Positions 1 through 13,686 of a stretch of DNA of 64,000 nucleotides are shown here, piece by piece. The stretch comes from Albula goreensis. Its lineage: Eukaryota; Chordata; Actinopteri; Albuliformes; Albulidae. The stretch is from NCBI GenBank assembly GCA_022829145.1, contig CM040741.1, positions 37,370,534 to 37,434,533 of the forward strand. The letters run 5' to 3'. The position numbers and the translations under genes were made by a program. Within the stretch, counting starts at the first letter, position 1, and every line of letters begins with the position of its first letter. The notes beneath the pieces are model-generated. The model saw nothing but the letters and a program-made list of their open reading frames with translations, did no database searches and had not been told where the DNA came from.

Positions 1-2779
1 CATGAGAGGTCTACAAATGAGCAGTGCTGTGTGTATTTCCCCTCAGTCAGCTGAACCCTGCTTTAGAAGAAAGATGATACTGCTAATTACATAAAATGAA
101 ATTCACGATTCCCCAAAAGAACAGTTTAAACTAATTTGAAATTAACATATTTCTGTCAAACTACAATCAAATGCTAATTATATGTTATCTCATTGCGGCC
201 AACTTGACGATAATTATATTTAATTCAAACATGGCACTGGTGATTAATAGAGACATAACATCCATCAATGTTGAGAAGTAGATTACGAGTTTCATAATGA
301 CTCTCTACTTCAGCATCCATTGCTTTTCAAGCTTTTCAAACCTTACAATTACAAATCATGACCACAACACAACCATGGTATTATGGCACACCCAATGGTG
401 GTTTTACTACCTAATAAACCTCTACAAATTGGAATAATATGTAATTTGGATGCAGTTAAGCCAGGCATGTAATTTGACTTTAACCATTTATATGAATGTA
501 TTTATTTTGCATGCTATGAATGAAACAAGAAATAAGACGATTAAACAGGGTAATGATAAGCTGTTGCCTCAGGGTGAGGACATCACAGTTCACATTATAC
601 AAGCATTGCATTTAACACACTGCATTCTACGAGTGTTGAGATCTTCCTTCACAATTAAGATGGCGGTTAAACTGTCTGCTCCTCCCATATGACCTTCCCC
701 CATTGGTATCATCACTTTGACTGACAGTAGTAGCAGGGGGTCTCTCTTTATTTGCTTAAATGTAGATAGAATTTATGCAAATATGCAAGACTCTGACTCT
801 CATTAGCACAGCCTTGAGGGATGAAAACCGTTTTGATTTCCCATCTTCTTGCAGGGCATCTTGTTCACATTTAGCACCCTGTTACTCCTTTCTTCTTATT
901 TCTTTTTTTGCTTTACTGAATAGAATATGATTATCTAAAAAAAGTGCAAGGCCTAATATTCAGACCTACTCAAGCCCACACACTAACGAAGAGAAGCTGC
1001 ATCAAATCATCATAGAGAAATTCAGTCACAGTCAGACAGCAGGGGTGTTTTTAACTTCAGCACCAAGTTGTCCTTATGCGGCATCAAGCCCTGTCCCTGA
1101 GGTAGTCTGGACTCCAAGATTAGCTTTGTTGCTTCAGTCTCAGAGGAGTCAGAACAGCCCTGAGGAGACACAAGGCAGTACTATGACACTTCCAATTTGC
1201 AGCCATGGAAAGAGCTAGCATGGGCCCAGCTTCATGTGTTCCCAGAAGACAATGCAAAATAATTAATTCCAGCATTTCAAACACCCATTTGATGAACGAG
1301 ACCCAATACAGAAGTATGGTCTTACGTTCCTCCTCTTCATCTTGAGAGGACGTGGAGGGCACACTCGTGTATGTAATTAATATAAATGTAAAGTGATAAT
1401 TTTATTATATTTTTGTACTGGCGCCGATTTTTAGGCCCACTTGCATCATCCTGACAATTTTTTCATCAATATAACTCATCTGATACTGTGGTGCTACCTG
1501 CACTATAGCATTGTGCAATGATCTAAGTCATGTCAGTGACATGTAATGTCAGTGAATGTATGAGTAATGCAGGCATAAAACTTGATTTTCTGACTTCCTC
1601 CTAAAATGATGTACATTCTTACATATATGACGGATGCGATACAAATACGGATTCTTTAATAGCAGTGGGGGATTTGAAATCAGTGGCGATAAAGATGAAA
1701 AAAGGACAACATGAAAACAGGAGACAATGATACAAAACCCATCAGAACCAGAGTGCGATGAGGGACATGGAGAAATTGCATGAAAATGAGGAAGAACAAG
1801 GATGTTTACCAGGTATGAATGAAGTTGTATCAAAATGTTCACAGTATCCAAAACCAGAGTGTCCCCATTTACCAACCACACTCTCCCACTTCCATCAATT
1901 AAAATGGTCAACTACTTGATACCAATGATGTTTTTGTGCCTTTTCAGCAACACAAGTCACTGTTGTCTTAATGCAACTTCCTCTTCCTCCTCTCTTATTT
2001 TAAGCTTCTTCTTCAGCACCATTTTAAATAATCACTTGACTGAACCAATCATAGACTCTGCCCTGAGATGTTTCAATAACTGAAATCAAACAAGATCATT
2101 TTAGAATTTTTCTCTCCAGATATTTTGGCAGACATCAGCCGAAAATATTATTGCAGTCATATAAACGTATTATTGTTTACTTTTGTCTTCAGCTTTTATT
2201 ATGTATTCTCTGAAGACAAAGTAGCGGATATAGATAATCACAAATATATTCATGAGTCAGGGATCATATAGGCATCATGTACTGTATATGACATCATTCC
2301 ATGGATCTCAACCTTTTCCAAGAATTTGTCATCCGAAGAATGAGCAAGTTAACTTATACACCCAAAACAGAGTAAGCTCAAGAAATCCTCAGTCCAAATA
2401 TCTGGACACAAGCAGCTATTGCCTTTTCAGACACTTAATTTATAGGTTGAATACATTTTGCAAGCAGTGATATAATAGTGTTTTTGGAAGTCAGAGGAGG
2501 AGATCAAATAATATAAACTACCATTGCTAAAACTCATCCACACCAGTCACGTTAAACTTTTGTTTCTACCTTTGTTTCTTATTTTTCTAAGAGATTTCTA
2601 AAAATTTGAATAAGATATGAACAATTCTCAAACCTTTATGAAGACATCATCAGTTTGACTGTTAATGAAATGACTAAAGTGGAGCCTTCATAAAGTGGAG
2701 ACTTCATAAACTGTATATCAATTAACTTTACTGTGAATTTATATCCACAATTTATATATTGAATAAATACAGACAGGTC

Positions 2780-3130
2780 AATTAATCACAGAGCCATTTC
2801 CACTAAGCTCTCCCACGCCACCCTCTCTCCCAACCTGAAATGAGGTGACCCTCCCACTTTCATCTCCCATAATGCTGTGGGAGCACAACACAGGAAGGGA
2901 GAAACACCACACGGCGCACACTGGCCCACGCCATACTGCAGGTAAGTACCCTGACTCCCACTTGTGCATGCTCACTCCACACTGACTGCCTCCTGTGCTC
3001 AACCCTGCAATGGAGAAGAGAGGGGGCCCACACACTACTTTTACACACACACTGAGAAAGTAAGAATGGGATAGGTTGCAGACACCCATCCTTTCCCTCT
3101 GCTGTTCAAGCGTCACCGCCCAATTTCCCC
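2780..3130. other. C-rich block of unknown origin
   Basis: This block of about 350 bp is much richer in C (G on the other strand) than its AT-rich surroundings. The plus strand contains a consensus splice donor, CTGCAG followed by GTAAGTACC at 2942. The minus strand has an open frame of 112 codons whose product I do not recognise. The block may be an old mobile-element fragment, part of an untranslated exon, or a composition fluctuation. Nothing in it identifies a family. Confidence 0.3.
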
Positions 3131-6100
3131 ACCCTCATATATCTGTAACAGTGTGTTGATTGCAATTCAGCTCAGCTATGCCCCGTTCCTGTTAAGGTTA
3201 ATGGCAAATATTTCAAGCGAAACACCCCAGTTTCCCAATTAACAATTACCCCAGGATACAGCTCAAACAGTGGTGCCAACTGTCAAGCTTACCTCCTATT
3301 GTAGTATCTCCATTGAAGGTTTTCGGATGTGCTTTAGAGATTTTTTTCATTACACATTACACAGACATTACATTCATTAGACATTACACAGTTTTGTACT
3401 GTTGTTCAAATAAAAGTATTAGACAGGGTTTAAGTAACAGATGCAGTTTAGTTCTATAGGCTGTTAAATACAATTGTGTTAATGAGTGTAACGCTTATGT
3501 AATTATTATGCATATACACAGGTCAATAGAACTGACTGTTCTATGTATTCATCAGGGCATGTTTTAAAAAATAAATTCATTATTTAATCCTCCTTTTTTA
3601 ATAAATATACAGCATCTCCCTAATGATATTACAGCCAACAATCAGAACCAGTAAAAACTGTAGCTGGTATTCAAGATTCCTTTAAACTTTTTACTTAAAA
3701 TTCAATCAGTTATACTTTCTCTCTACAAGACAAGTTAATTTTCATGATCGCTGAACTTGTCAGACCGTGTCAGTGAATATAAAAGTGAACACAGAGTAAA
3801 CCAAAGTTAAGGACACTCGATTGAAGCCCAGCTTGCATTTGATTAATGGTGACGCAAACGTACAAAATGACACATCTGTGGCTACAGGAAGGCTGAATGA
3901 CTTTTTAGGACTTTTCATATTTGTGTGCTTCAAACATGGTATTGAAAATACATTACATGTAACCTTCTGGCCATGACTAAGGCACAAAGGCATCACAGTA
4001 ACAGAAAACACATGACCTCAAAAAAAAAAGAAAAAAAATCTCTCAGAATCTATGTTCTTGACAAAAGCAGCAGAATATGGTGGTCTCCTGCAGCAGAAAT
4101 GGGTGGTTTTTATTACTGCACACTCCAATACCCAGCCACTCTGATATCTAGTGTCAAACTCTACACATCACAATATTTTTCTTCCCCCTTTGGGTGGCTA
4201 TGACTCTGCATCGCCAGTAGGTTTAGAGACATAAATCATCTTCGCGGGCAGGGAACAGGTTCGAATGCCAAAGGTGCATGATGCAATCTATAATCCTGCC
4301 TCGAGGTGAGAAACAATGGGAGAACAAAGAGAGGTACATCCAAAGGTCTGTGATTGTGCAGTAAAACATGACAGGGTTTAAAACAAAATATGTCGACTGG
4401 CCCCCGCTGTAGACAACCGGCGTTATTGCAAAGAGGGGAAAAGGAATAGGCTTCACAGACATTTTGATTGCACTCATTTTTATCTCTAAATCACAGTAGA
4501 TACTGCAGCTCCCCACAGCACACATCCTGACATTGTGTATTGACATGCTGAATTATAGATCAAAAACACATAAATGTAATTGGGATTAGATGGGCAGCAT
4601 TAAATACATGTTAGCAACCTTTCGAGAGCCATCAGAAATAGTTTCGGATTGATTTTTCTGCATTTTTACAACGTTTTTATGATGGTTATTTGTTTAGCAA
4701 ACACTAGTTAAGACATACATCCCACATATTTCCTGCATGAGGGTAATGTTATATGAGCATTATATTTTAATGTAAAAGTCACCTTAGTTTGATGTTGCCT
4801 GTGGTTTTGAAGTAACTCACCAGAAGAATACTGATGAAAAATAATCTTATTTATTTAAGATCTAGTTAATAATTGATTTGGGCTGGGAATATAATAAATG
4901 TATTACGTGGATGAGAGGCTACAAAGAAGACAAAGGCTAGTTATCGCAAAACTGATTGACTTGTAGTCTTGTTAAGGCTACCACTGTTGAATATCAAGAT
5001 GAATTCATATGCTCATAATTTGCATATTCACTCAAAGTGATTGTAATACCATTTCTAATGAATCACTACATTTGTACATCATCTCAGATTTGTTTACCTT
5101 TTTGCAAATTGTCCTCACATGAACTTTCAGCCATTTAAAATCAATGTATCAATTCATTTTGTCAATCAAAGAAAACTTAATTATTAGGTGATTCATGAGT
5201 GCACAGCAATCTGTTTAAAATAATACAATCAGAAAGTTATGTTCTATGAGTAAGAAAGATATATTAATCATGACCTCATAACAAAATGTCCATGGAATCT
5301 TGTGTTTTTCACTATGATCCTAAGTGGGGAACAAGTCAGTGTGATTCTAAGAGGGTTTGTGGTTTATGTATGGTGGGGATAGCTAGCCAGCCTGGCCTGC
5401 AGAGGTAGAACAGTATGATCCACCATATAGTTTGTTGGAATATATACTCCAATGGTTACTTATACGCACCTTCTGTGTACAGGCTGAAAGTGTAACTCTC
5501 ACTCTGAATGGCAAGTCATATTAAGGTAACCAGCATCTTGGTTGTCCACTCACGCTATCCTGCCTTCACAGTGCAATAAGCAGACATAATTATGAACAAT
5601 GGTAAAGCACCCATTAATCATTATTAATAACGTTTCAAAAGGTGCATATCAGCCTTAAACTTGCATTAACCTTATTTCAAACCATATACCATCCACAGGC
5701 ACAAGTGCTTGCTTACAAAGCTATACTTACTCAGTACTTCTTGGCAGCAAGTGCTGTGTATTATGATTTTTTTGCCCAGTGGCCATTGACAATTTGATTT
5801 GACAGTGACAAATCTTGATGTTGCCTGCCAAGTCTGACAAGGGCTCAAAATTGCAGGTACGGTAATACACTTTTGTGGAGAACATTATGATGTACGATAC
5901 ATATAAGCCCCAGAAATAAGGGAATATTCTATAAAATGTGATTTTGAAAAAAATTGTTCAATATTTAATGTGTATTAGCCATATGTAAGGTGAGGAAATG
6001 TATAATCTTTCTGCTTGATAGCAAACATAACCTTTCCATCAAGCCTGCTTGGCTGCCTTCTGGAAAGAAAGAAAAGGGGACATGAAAAAGTAAAATAGCT

Positions 6101-6712
6101 CACATTTGAGAACTTTCCTTTCAGGCAATGACACCAAACACATCACATTTAGAGGAGGTAATATCCAAATCTTTCCGAAACATTTATAACTCAGTTCTGC
6201 CCATAAGTATGCAGAACCAGCATGCACGACAACAGCGTATTGCTTTTGCATAGATTGCACATCTTAAGTAAATTTGTTGCATTTCATCCATGAAATGTTG
6301 ATGTATTAAATCTCATTTTACAGGTTACCATACTGTTGCATTTGAACCAAATTGCATAGTTTGACATTGTGGACATGAAATAAAAACAGAACATTTAAAA
6401 TGTTGCTCAGAAATAACATGGATGTTACTCAATAAAATGGCTTCTTATGGGACCATCTCAGACAGAGCTTCACTCAAAATGCCACAATTGCAGTTTTGAG
6501 CCAGCTTGTCCAAGCTGTTGTCAGCACACATATGATATAGACTTGTTGTTGAAGAATTTGAATACAGAATGTAACTAATTATTTTGAGGATGTAAATGTG
6601 CTATTGTGATAGTAGAAGCCACTGTCATGAATATCATGACATAAGCCACACACTGGCTTCCGTGTGTCCCATGACTGCACAAGAGGGCATCAGGAGAGAT
6701 TCTGTGAGATTT

Positions 6713-6733
6713 GGGATGGGATGGGATGGGATA
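6713..6733 (+). repeat. (GGGAT)n short tandem repeat
   Basis: Four consecutive GGGAT units, slightly too short to be a strong microsatellite. It is purine-rich and isolated. Confidence 0.7.
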
Positions 6734-8974
6734 CTGTGAGAATCACATGTTTGATGATAAGCACTGGCCTGTATGATTATGTCACTGTGAAACAGAATAA
6801 AGAAACAATTAAGAATCAAAAGGCAGAGCAAAACACTGTGGCTCACAACATACAATCCAGCTTCCTAGCAAACTTTGGGACCCATGAATCTAGGAAACAA
6901 AACCACAATGAATGGACATTCTGTTATTTGCTCCCTTTCTATGACAGCGATACCATTGTTGTGAGGAAGAGCATTGCTTTCTTCAGAAAGGTACAGAGCA
7001 ATATGTCAATGCATTAATATTTACAAGTAGCAGAATAACTTGTTGTGTTTACTTATTCAGAAACCACTGAATCAGAAATTCACAATGAAATGTAGATGTA
7101 TGCTAAAAAATGAACTGTTAGTATGAGTTTTTGTGTTTTTGTGTGTGTCTTCTAAAATATCCATAATTTTATGTTTCATTACATGCTTAATGTCTCATAA
7201 CATTTTTCATAAAATTTCAAATGATCTGCCACAAGGGCATTATGATATAAAGAGGAAATACCAAAAATAAAATACTGTACATTTGTATAAACTGTCATAT
7301 ATAATAAATACATTATACAGTTTGTTTACAGTAAACTATACAGGTCTGCAAATACATGCAGTGATGCACACCATTATTAAAGAAAATGCTTTTAGTTTCT
7401 TGGAACAAATCTCTGGACTAATATATTCTTTTGACAATCATTTTAAAGTTTCACAATTTCTGTCTAATTATGAACCACTCCATTACTTCCTGTATGCTTG
7501 GTTTTTATATGTAATAGCTAGTAGGGTGTGCATGGAAAATTGGAGGAAGAATATAGTGACAGAAGGAACAAAAGAAAGTAAGAAGGGGGGACTCAGTGGT
7601 ATGTCCACAAAACAATGGCAAACAGAGGAGAATTCACTCCTAATTGGGGCTAAAATCTAGCCTGATGAAAAAAAAAAGTCTGTGTGCATGGCATCAGAAG
7701 GCACAGCTGCAGGGCATAATTGTTACTCCCTGACAGCATATGACGTGTGCGCAAATTAGAAGAAGATAACTTTGCACACAGCCTTATATACTTTGCACAT
7801 ATCTAACAGCCACACTTCTTTGAGTTCCTTTATCTTGGCCCTGGTGATGACAGAGTGAATAGCTCATCTGGGAATGTAACTTGGGGGCATCCTCCATACA
7901 AACTCTTAGAAGCCACATTACATTGAGAGGCTTATGGTTGCTATCCATGGTGCTGAACAATGGAACAAACATTTCACCTGCTCATATGTCAGTTCAAAAA
8001 GTTACGCATTCCCTCTCATTTCAGAGTAGGTTCTTTTTATATGTAATTAACATCAAATATATGGCAAAAAGAACTGTCTATGTCTAAATGTACAGAATTG
8101 TGTGGAAATCGTATATTTTTATAGTTTTGTTTTTACAAAACTCTAGTGTTTTACTTGCAAAATGCTTTAATGAAGAATTCTAGTGGGTGTAAATGGAGTC
8201 TTATCATGGAATAATAATTTAAGCATATGACTCCACCCCTGCTGGTGTTGCACGCACTCTCTTATTCAGGTATGACTCAGAGGAAATAAACTATTTTAGG
8301 CGTTTGACACTCCTGTGACTTGATCCCATCTAGTCCATGATGGGAGGCTGAGGCTGCATTTTGAAAAAAAAAACAGCAACAATATTTCCCTGATATTAAA
8401 ATACTGACTTTGGACAAAGCATTTCAGGGCAGGAAGGATTATACTTTGTATACAAAAATGTACTAAAAACTCACTGGCAGAAATTCATTCACTGCTGCTT
8501 TTGTGTTGCTATGGACAACCATATTACTGATGTAGTTGGCTGTGTTTTTAAAATCTTGTGAAATAAAATCCAGGGGCCAATGCATACTGCAGGGAAGGTA
8601 GATAAGGTGATCAGTATATACTGTGTTGGAAACATGTTGTTTTCCCCAGACACAAGGCTACATGTTAAAGCCAATATAAAAACTATATGAAACTTAAGTA
8701 TGGGTCTAAATTGATAAAATAATAGGGCAATCACTGGTTATTAGTAATAGCCTTGTCACTTCAGAGTAGCTTTATTTCCATTTAATTCTGTAAGAGGTTG
8801 CTCATTGACTTACTGCTTTGTACAAAATGGCTAATATGAAAGTTTACAGGTAAAAGTAGAGATTATTTGTAGCAATTGTACCAATAGTCATAATGTCTGT
8901 CTAGCCCTTTAACCATATAATCCTGAATAAGTGGTACCTTTAGTTTGTATCTGTCTGGAAAAAAGGTAATTACA

Positions 8975-8977
<3 letters not shown>

Positions 8978-9031
<54 letters not shown>
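8978..9031. repeat. (CA)n microsatellite
   Basis: An uninterrupted CA dinucleotide tract of about 54 bp. The minus-strand open frame that crosses it is an artefact of the repeat (poly Cys-Val). Such tracts are common in fish genomes and vary in length between individuals. Confidence 0.97.
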
Positions 9032-9033
<2 letters not shown>

Positions 9034-12000
9034 TGTGAACACACTATAGTTCTGTACCCTCAGGTCAACATTAATCCTATAGCTTCCTGTCCTTATGAAC
9101 ATAATTCACTCATAACTCTTGACTGATGCCCTTCAAGATAAGACACCTGCATCCACCTGACCTGTACGATAGAAAAAGATTCAGAAGCTTATGGGGCTTA
9201 AAAGTAATCTTCACAAAATGCTCCAGGATTTATCTGCATGCAGTCTAGACCATGTCCGACAGTACAAACTACACTCAATGCACTGCAGCTAACATAAGTG
9301 ATGCTCTTACATAATTGGCAAACTCCATACAAAAAAGACATCTTCAGTATTTAGTATTTAGATATGCACTGTGGATGAATTCACTTGGTTTTATGTATGC
9401 TACCATCATGAAAACTTTTTGTAGCAGACAGTGTGTCAATAGTTATACACACCTTTGCCAATTAGTCTTAATTAACTTTAATTACTTAATTTAAAATGCA
9501 TATGCACATTTGACCTGACATTATGTCGACACCGAAGACACAAATATTTATGACGTGCAATGTATGACTTTAAGACTACAACCTTGAGCGATTTTATTCA
9601 TGAAGAGAATGGATAGTGTGACAAAACATTTTAGGTTGTTGGGCTTTCAGTGATGTGTTGTGTAATGGCTTATTCAGAATAAATGCATTGTGTTCTTATG
9701 CCCTTTCTAGGGTTCTCTTAAAATACAAGGGGAAAAAATCACTCTAACAAAACAGCAATATAACAAAATACAAACAATATGATGGACCCTGATGGCTAAA
9801 GCTGTAGTGGAGAGAATAGACTGAAATGACAAAAATGGAGGATAAAGTGATAGAGGAGAGGAAAACATAAAAAAGTATCGATCTTATACACTTACACATT
9901 TCCAGAGACATTGTCTTGTAATGGAAGGATGGTCAGCAAAGCTGGACCTTGAGCTTTATGCTTTTGAACCAATGCTGATTTTATTGCGACTTGTTTTCTT
10001 GTTTGCTGCTACTTTATTTTTCTGCTACTTTACAGCGACTTGTACATGCCTTAGATGAACTGCAGTACATTTACATTTCTTGAAATATCACAATTTGCTT
10101 CTCAACCAGCATTGCAGAATAATGATAGTTAACCATTGTGTTCTGAGGGATTTACAGACTGCGAAACATAAAAGAAGATAAATAATGCACTGCATAATAA
10201 TAGAATCTCATACCTTTGGTCAGGTTTTGCTTGGAACCACTGGTTTAAGATTGTATAGATCTATGAGGAGGTAAATCCAAAACGGTAAGGGGTACATTCA
10301 CCAAGAATGAGTAGAAAATGCATAATGCCTAAAAGTCTGCCACACAATATTTACTCAGCTACAACAAAATCGTAGGAAAACAAATCAAGTCTGAATCAAA
10401 GAATCATGCATCATCAAAATCATGAATCTAGCAAAGAAAAAAAATAGAAAAGCGTTTTATGCTCCCAGCTCTTTAATAAATGTGTGACATTTATCTCATC
10501 TATCTTTTTTATGTCTTTGTTGTTGATTGTGCCACATAAACAGCACAGGCCTTTGTTAAGTCTCATTACCTAATCTCTTTCACATATCTCAGAAATAAAT
10601 ATGTGCTATCAAATATTAGTCAACAGCAGAGGTACGATTGGTGGAAAACGAGAGCTTTCCCTCACCATTTTCTTTATGTGGAAGCTTACATGTGACTTTG
10701 ATGCCTTACATTTATAATGTCATGGCATTTTGCCCTCATTTTTTTTTTTTTTAACGAAGCAGATGCCATCAGTGAGTCTACCCCTCAACGATGGCACTTT
10801 TCCATCTTGAACTCTTGATTACAGCAAATCACCCATTAAACAAAAGAACTGATTGTGCTACATTAGTCATAATGTGCTGAAAAGAGAAATCGACAGGTAA
10901 CACCCGTTTGACAGAGAGGTGGTTGTTTTACTGATTGCTGAAAATAAATCCATATTAAGCAGATGCACTTGATTAAATCAAGCTAAGTAATCAGGAAACG
11001 AACATCTGACACAGCATCTGCTTCAACAGTCTTCAGACAGTGGGAGTACGCTCAGTTTGTTTCTGAAATAGTTTTGAGTTACTTTTTCAGGAGGAAAGCT
11101 TTAGAAATGGACATTGACGAGAAAATTGTTATTACTGTGGCCAGGAAAATAATGATCTTTGAAAATGATTTCAGTTATAACTGAGATTTGATAGAAGTAC
11201 CCAATTGTACTCCTGAGGAACTGGGGATATATATTTTTTATTGTTGATTCACTGCTTGAAAGAGTTTGATTGTGGAAGCAGAGGAAAGCTTGGGTAATCC
11301 AAATAATGACCGAATCCCAGCAAGTTCCTCAAATAATGACATTTCCTGTGATATAATTTTTTGTCGGAAACCACTGAACCTTACAAAAAAGGCATAGGAA
11401 AGATAGGATGTTGTGTGGTGAAGTATTAGGGCATCCCCTGTCAGCTAACTTTATCTCCAAATGTCAGACTTTTGTTTGTGTCGCTGTGGGTGTCAGTCAA
11501 TGTCGGTTTCATTTATCAATCAAATTTAAACTTGTTTGTCATTGGAATATTCTCCAAATATAGTTTGATTGACTATGCTGACATTGAATGGCCTTGGTTG
11601 CTCAGTATTTGCTTTATTTATACTTTTACTTATTTATTTATTTGCTTTCATAGTTCAGCTGCCAAAATATGTATTCACCCTTCCACAATGCAGTGCTGTG
11701 AATGATAAATGTGTAGCTCATAAGAGAAAAAATAGGTTATTCACAATAAATGCATCCAGGAGAGCGGCTTCCCGCTACTATTGACAGACAGACACAAGTG
11801 CCTGTTTTTCTGGACATTGCCATTGTCATAGTTCAAAGCTGTCTGTCTTCAAGAGCTTGTACCTGTAAAACAGCAGAGGAAACATAATATTGTATATTGT
11901 ATGCTGTATTTTGTATTGAATGGGGGAAGAGTTCCCCAAGGGAACTTAGTTTAAAAAAAGAAAACTTGCTGAATAGTGAAGACTATCTTGACAAGACAGA

Positions 12001-13074
12001 CTCATCTTGACAAACTACCAGCACATACATCATGACATTAACAAAACCGTGAATTAATGGACAGCATGGATGACAGTTATATTCTCTTTTTTTAACCACA
12101 AAAATGGTTTTCTAGATGAGAATTCAAATGCCAAACATGAACCCACTTGGGAAGCTGTATTTGGCTGAAATTAAGAGAAAGCACAGGAGTGTCTTGGAGA
12201 CAAGCAGAAATATTTCACACAGGGCATTATTTTCAACAAAATGGGCTGATTACAGAACAAATTAAGTATGGCTGGGACCCAAAAATGTGGAGGCAATTAT
12301 GTTCTCAGTGTGTCTCCATCCATTATACTTAATCCATCAGTGAAAATCAATCTTCGGAGGAGGTTGATGGCAAATGAAGGTGATGAAGAGAGCGTTGGGG
12401 GGGCGAGAGACTGGCATGGCGATAATCGAATCAGTTATATACTCTAGAATGGAAACAAAAGTGATTTAATAAGACTATTACATAAAAAAATATTATTTCT
12501 AAAATTAATTTTTGCCCATTATCAGCAGTCATTGGAATAGGCAAATCTAATGGAAAAAGAAAGATAAATTCTTGCTACAAAGTCTTACAGTTCACTATTT
12601 CAATTATAGTTCACAAGTAATTATTGCAGTCTTATCCCAAGAGTTAAGAATTAGTAAAATCCACAAAAGACAGGAAATTCAAATGAGCACAGAAGCTTCC
12701 AACTTGACCCATACACTGAAAAGGCTTTCCACCACACTGATTATGATTGCACATGACTTCACCACAGTGTCGTCTGACAATTTTATGTTGAGTTTTATTT
12801 ACATTTTGATGCATCTTGTCACTGCAGTAATGTTATGTCTGTAGAGAAGAGATTTGATTCTTAGAAATGTAAAACATTTCTAAACTGAAACATTCAATGT
12901 AAAGTCATGTTTTCAGTGGAAAGCACTGACTGGTGTGCCATTTGATTTCATTATTTATTAGAATATTATTGTTGGTGAAAAAATGGTTGAGAAAGTCTGC
13001 TCTAAATTATTTTCCTCCATGTCTCTCCTTACTTAAACATGCCTGAGCAGTTAGAAATTGTCACCAAAGTATCT
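9032..13074. other. Non-coding stretch, no recognised gene
   Basis: AT-rich sequence with no recognised protein and no transposon ends. A run of 13 T at about 10740 is followed by about 300 bp (10745-11060) with a unique-looking mix of TAAT-type motifs, which could be a conserved non-coding element. No direct evidence of function. Confidence 0.6.
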
Positions 13075-13294
13075 GGGGGCAGCCTGTAGTCCAGTGGCCA
13101 AGGTGCATGACTGAGACCCCTGAGGTTGGTGGCCCAAGCCCCGGTCTAGCCACACCAAGAACCCCACTGCTGATGGGCCCTTGAGCAAGGCCCTTAACCC
13201 CACATTGCCCCCAGGTTTGATTGGCCCTTGGTTAGCCTACTCAACTGTAAGTCACTTTGGATAAATGTCAGCTAAATAACTGTAATGTAATGTG
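13075..13294 (+). mobile_element. tRNA-derived SINE with LINE-2-like tail
   Basis: The 5' part folds into tRNA-like boxes. The A-box region lies at about 13082-13100 (CCTGTAGTCCAGTGGCCAAG). A decayed B box (GGCCCAAGCCCC, from an ancestral GGTTCAAGCCCC type) lies about 40 bases on. Then comes the motif CCCTTGAGCAAGGCCCTTAA seen in many fish SINEs. The 3' end reads CTTTGGATAAATGTCAGCTA and finishes in two TGTAA units. The same GATAA...GC(T/A)AAT...TGTAA design is present at the 3' end of the L2-type LINE at 44.56 kb, so the SINE was probably copied by that type of reverse transcriptase. No clear target duplication remains, so the copy is old. Confidence 0.75.
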
Positions 13295-13658
13295 GCTTCT
13301 CTGCAAATTAAAGCTATGAGTACATTTCCAAGGGTCATAACAAAAGCAGTGGTCATAACAGTGTCTCTGGCTAAATAGCTAACATACCATGTTGAAAATC
13401 ATACTCTATCCCAAAACATTGAAAGATAGCTACATTCATTTGAATGAAATGAGTGTTCATACATGATAATGTTTAGCCACATATTCATTTACTGCCTGTG
13501 AAAATGGAAATAATTCATTGTCAGTATTTTGCAGTATATACTACACATATCTACTAAAGTGGTTCATCTTGTTGATATAACAGCCATTGAAATAGAATAC
13601 TTATTTTCTAGGTTTTTTCTCCAATAAACCAGATGTTACTAACAAAAAATGCTTCTTC

Positions 13659-13686
13659 AAAAAAAAAAAAACAAAAAAAAAAAAAA
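13659..13686 (+). repeat. Poly(A) tract
   Basis: A run of A interrupted by single C residues, about 28 bp. It could be the A tail of a decayed retroposed sequence, but nothing recognisable precedes it. Confidence 0.8.

Larger units (their letters stand above)
1..8977. other. AT-rich non-coding stretch, no recognised gene
   Basis: No frame here reads like a known protein, and the longest open stretches (up to about 125 codons) have random-looking composition. The sequence is AT-rich and mostly non-repetitive to the eye. It holds a C-rich block at about 2780-3130, a short run of four GGGAT units at 6713-6733, and several A or T runs. The stretch at 7680-7760 is more balanced in composition and might be conserved, but the sequence alone does not show it. 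I see no transposon ends. Confidence 0.6.

Noticed and set aside
7283-7660. Plus-strand open frame of 125 codons
   Set aside because: Composition follows the AT-rich background, no motif or signal is recognisable, and there are no splice sites or promoter.
8863-9102. Open frame over the (CA)n tract
   Set aside because: It is the translation of a dinucleotide repeat (Cys-Val)n, not a gene.
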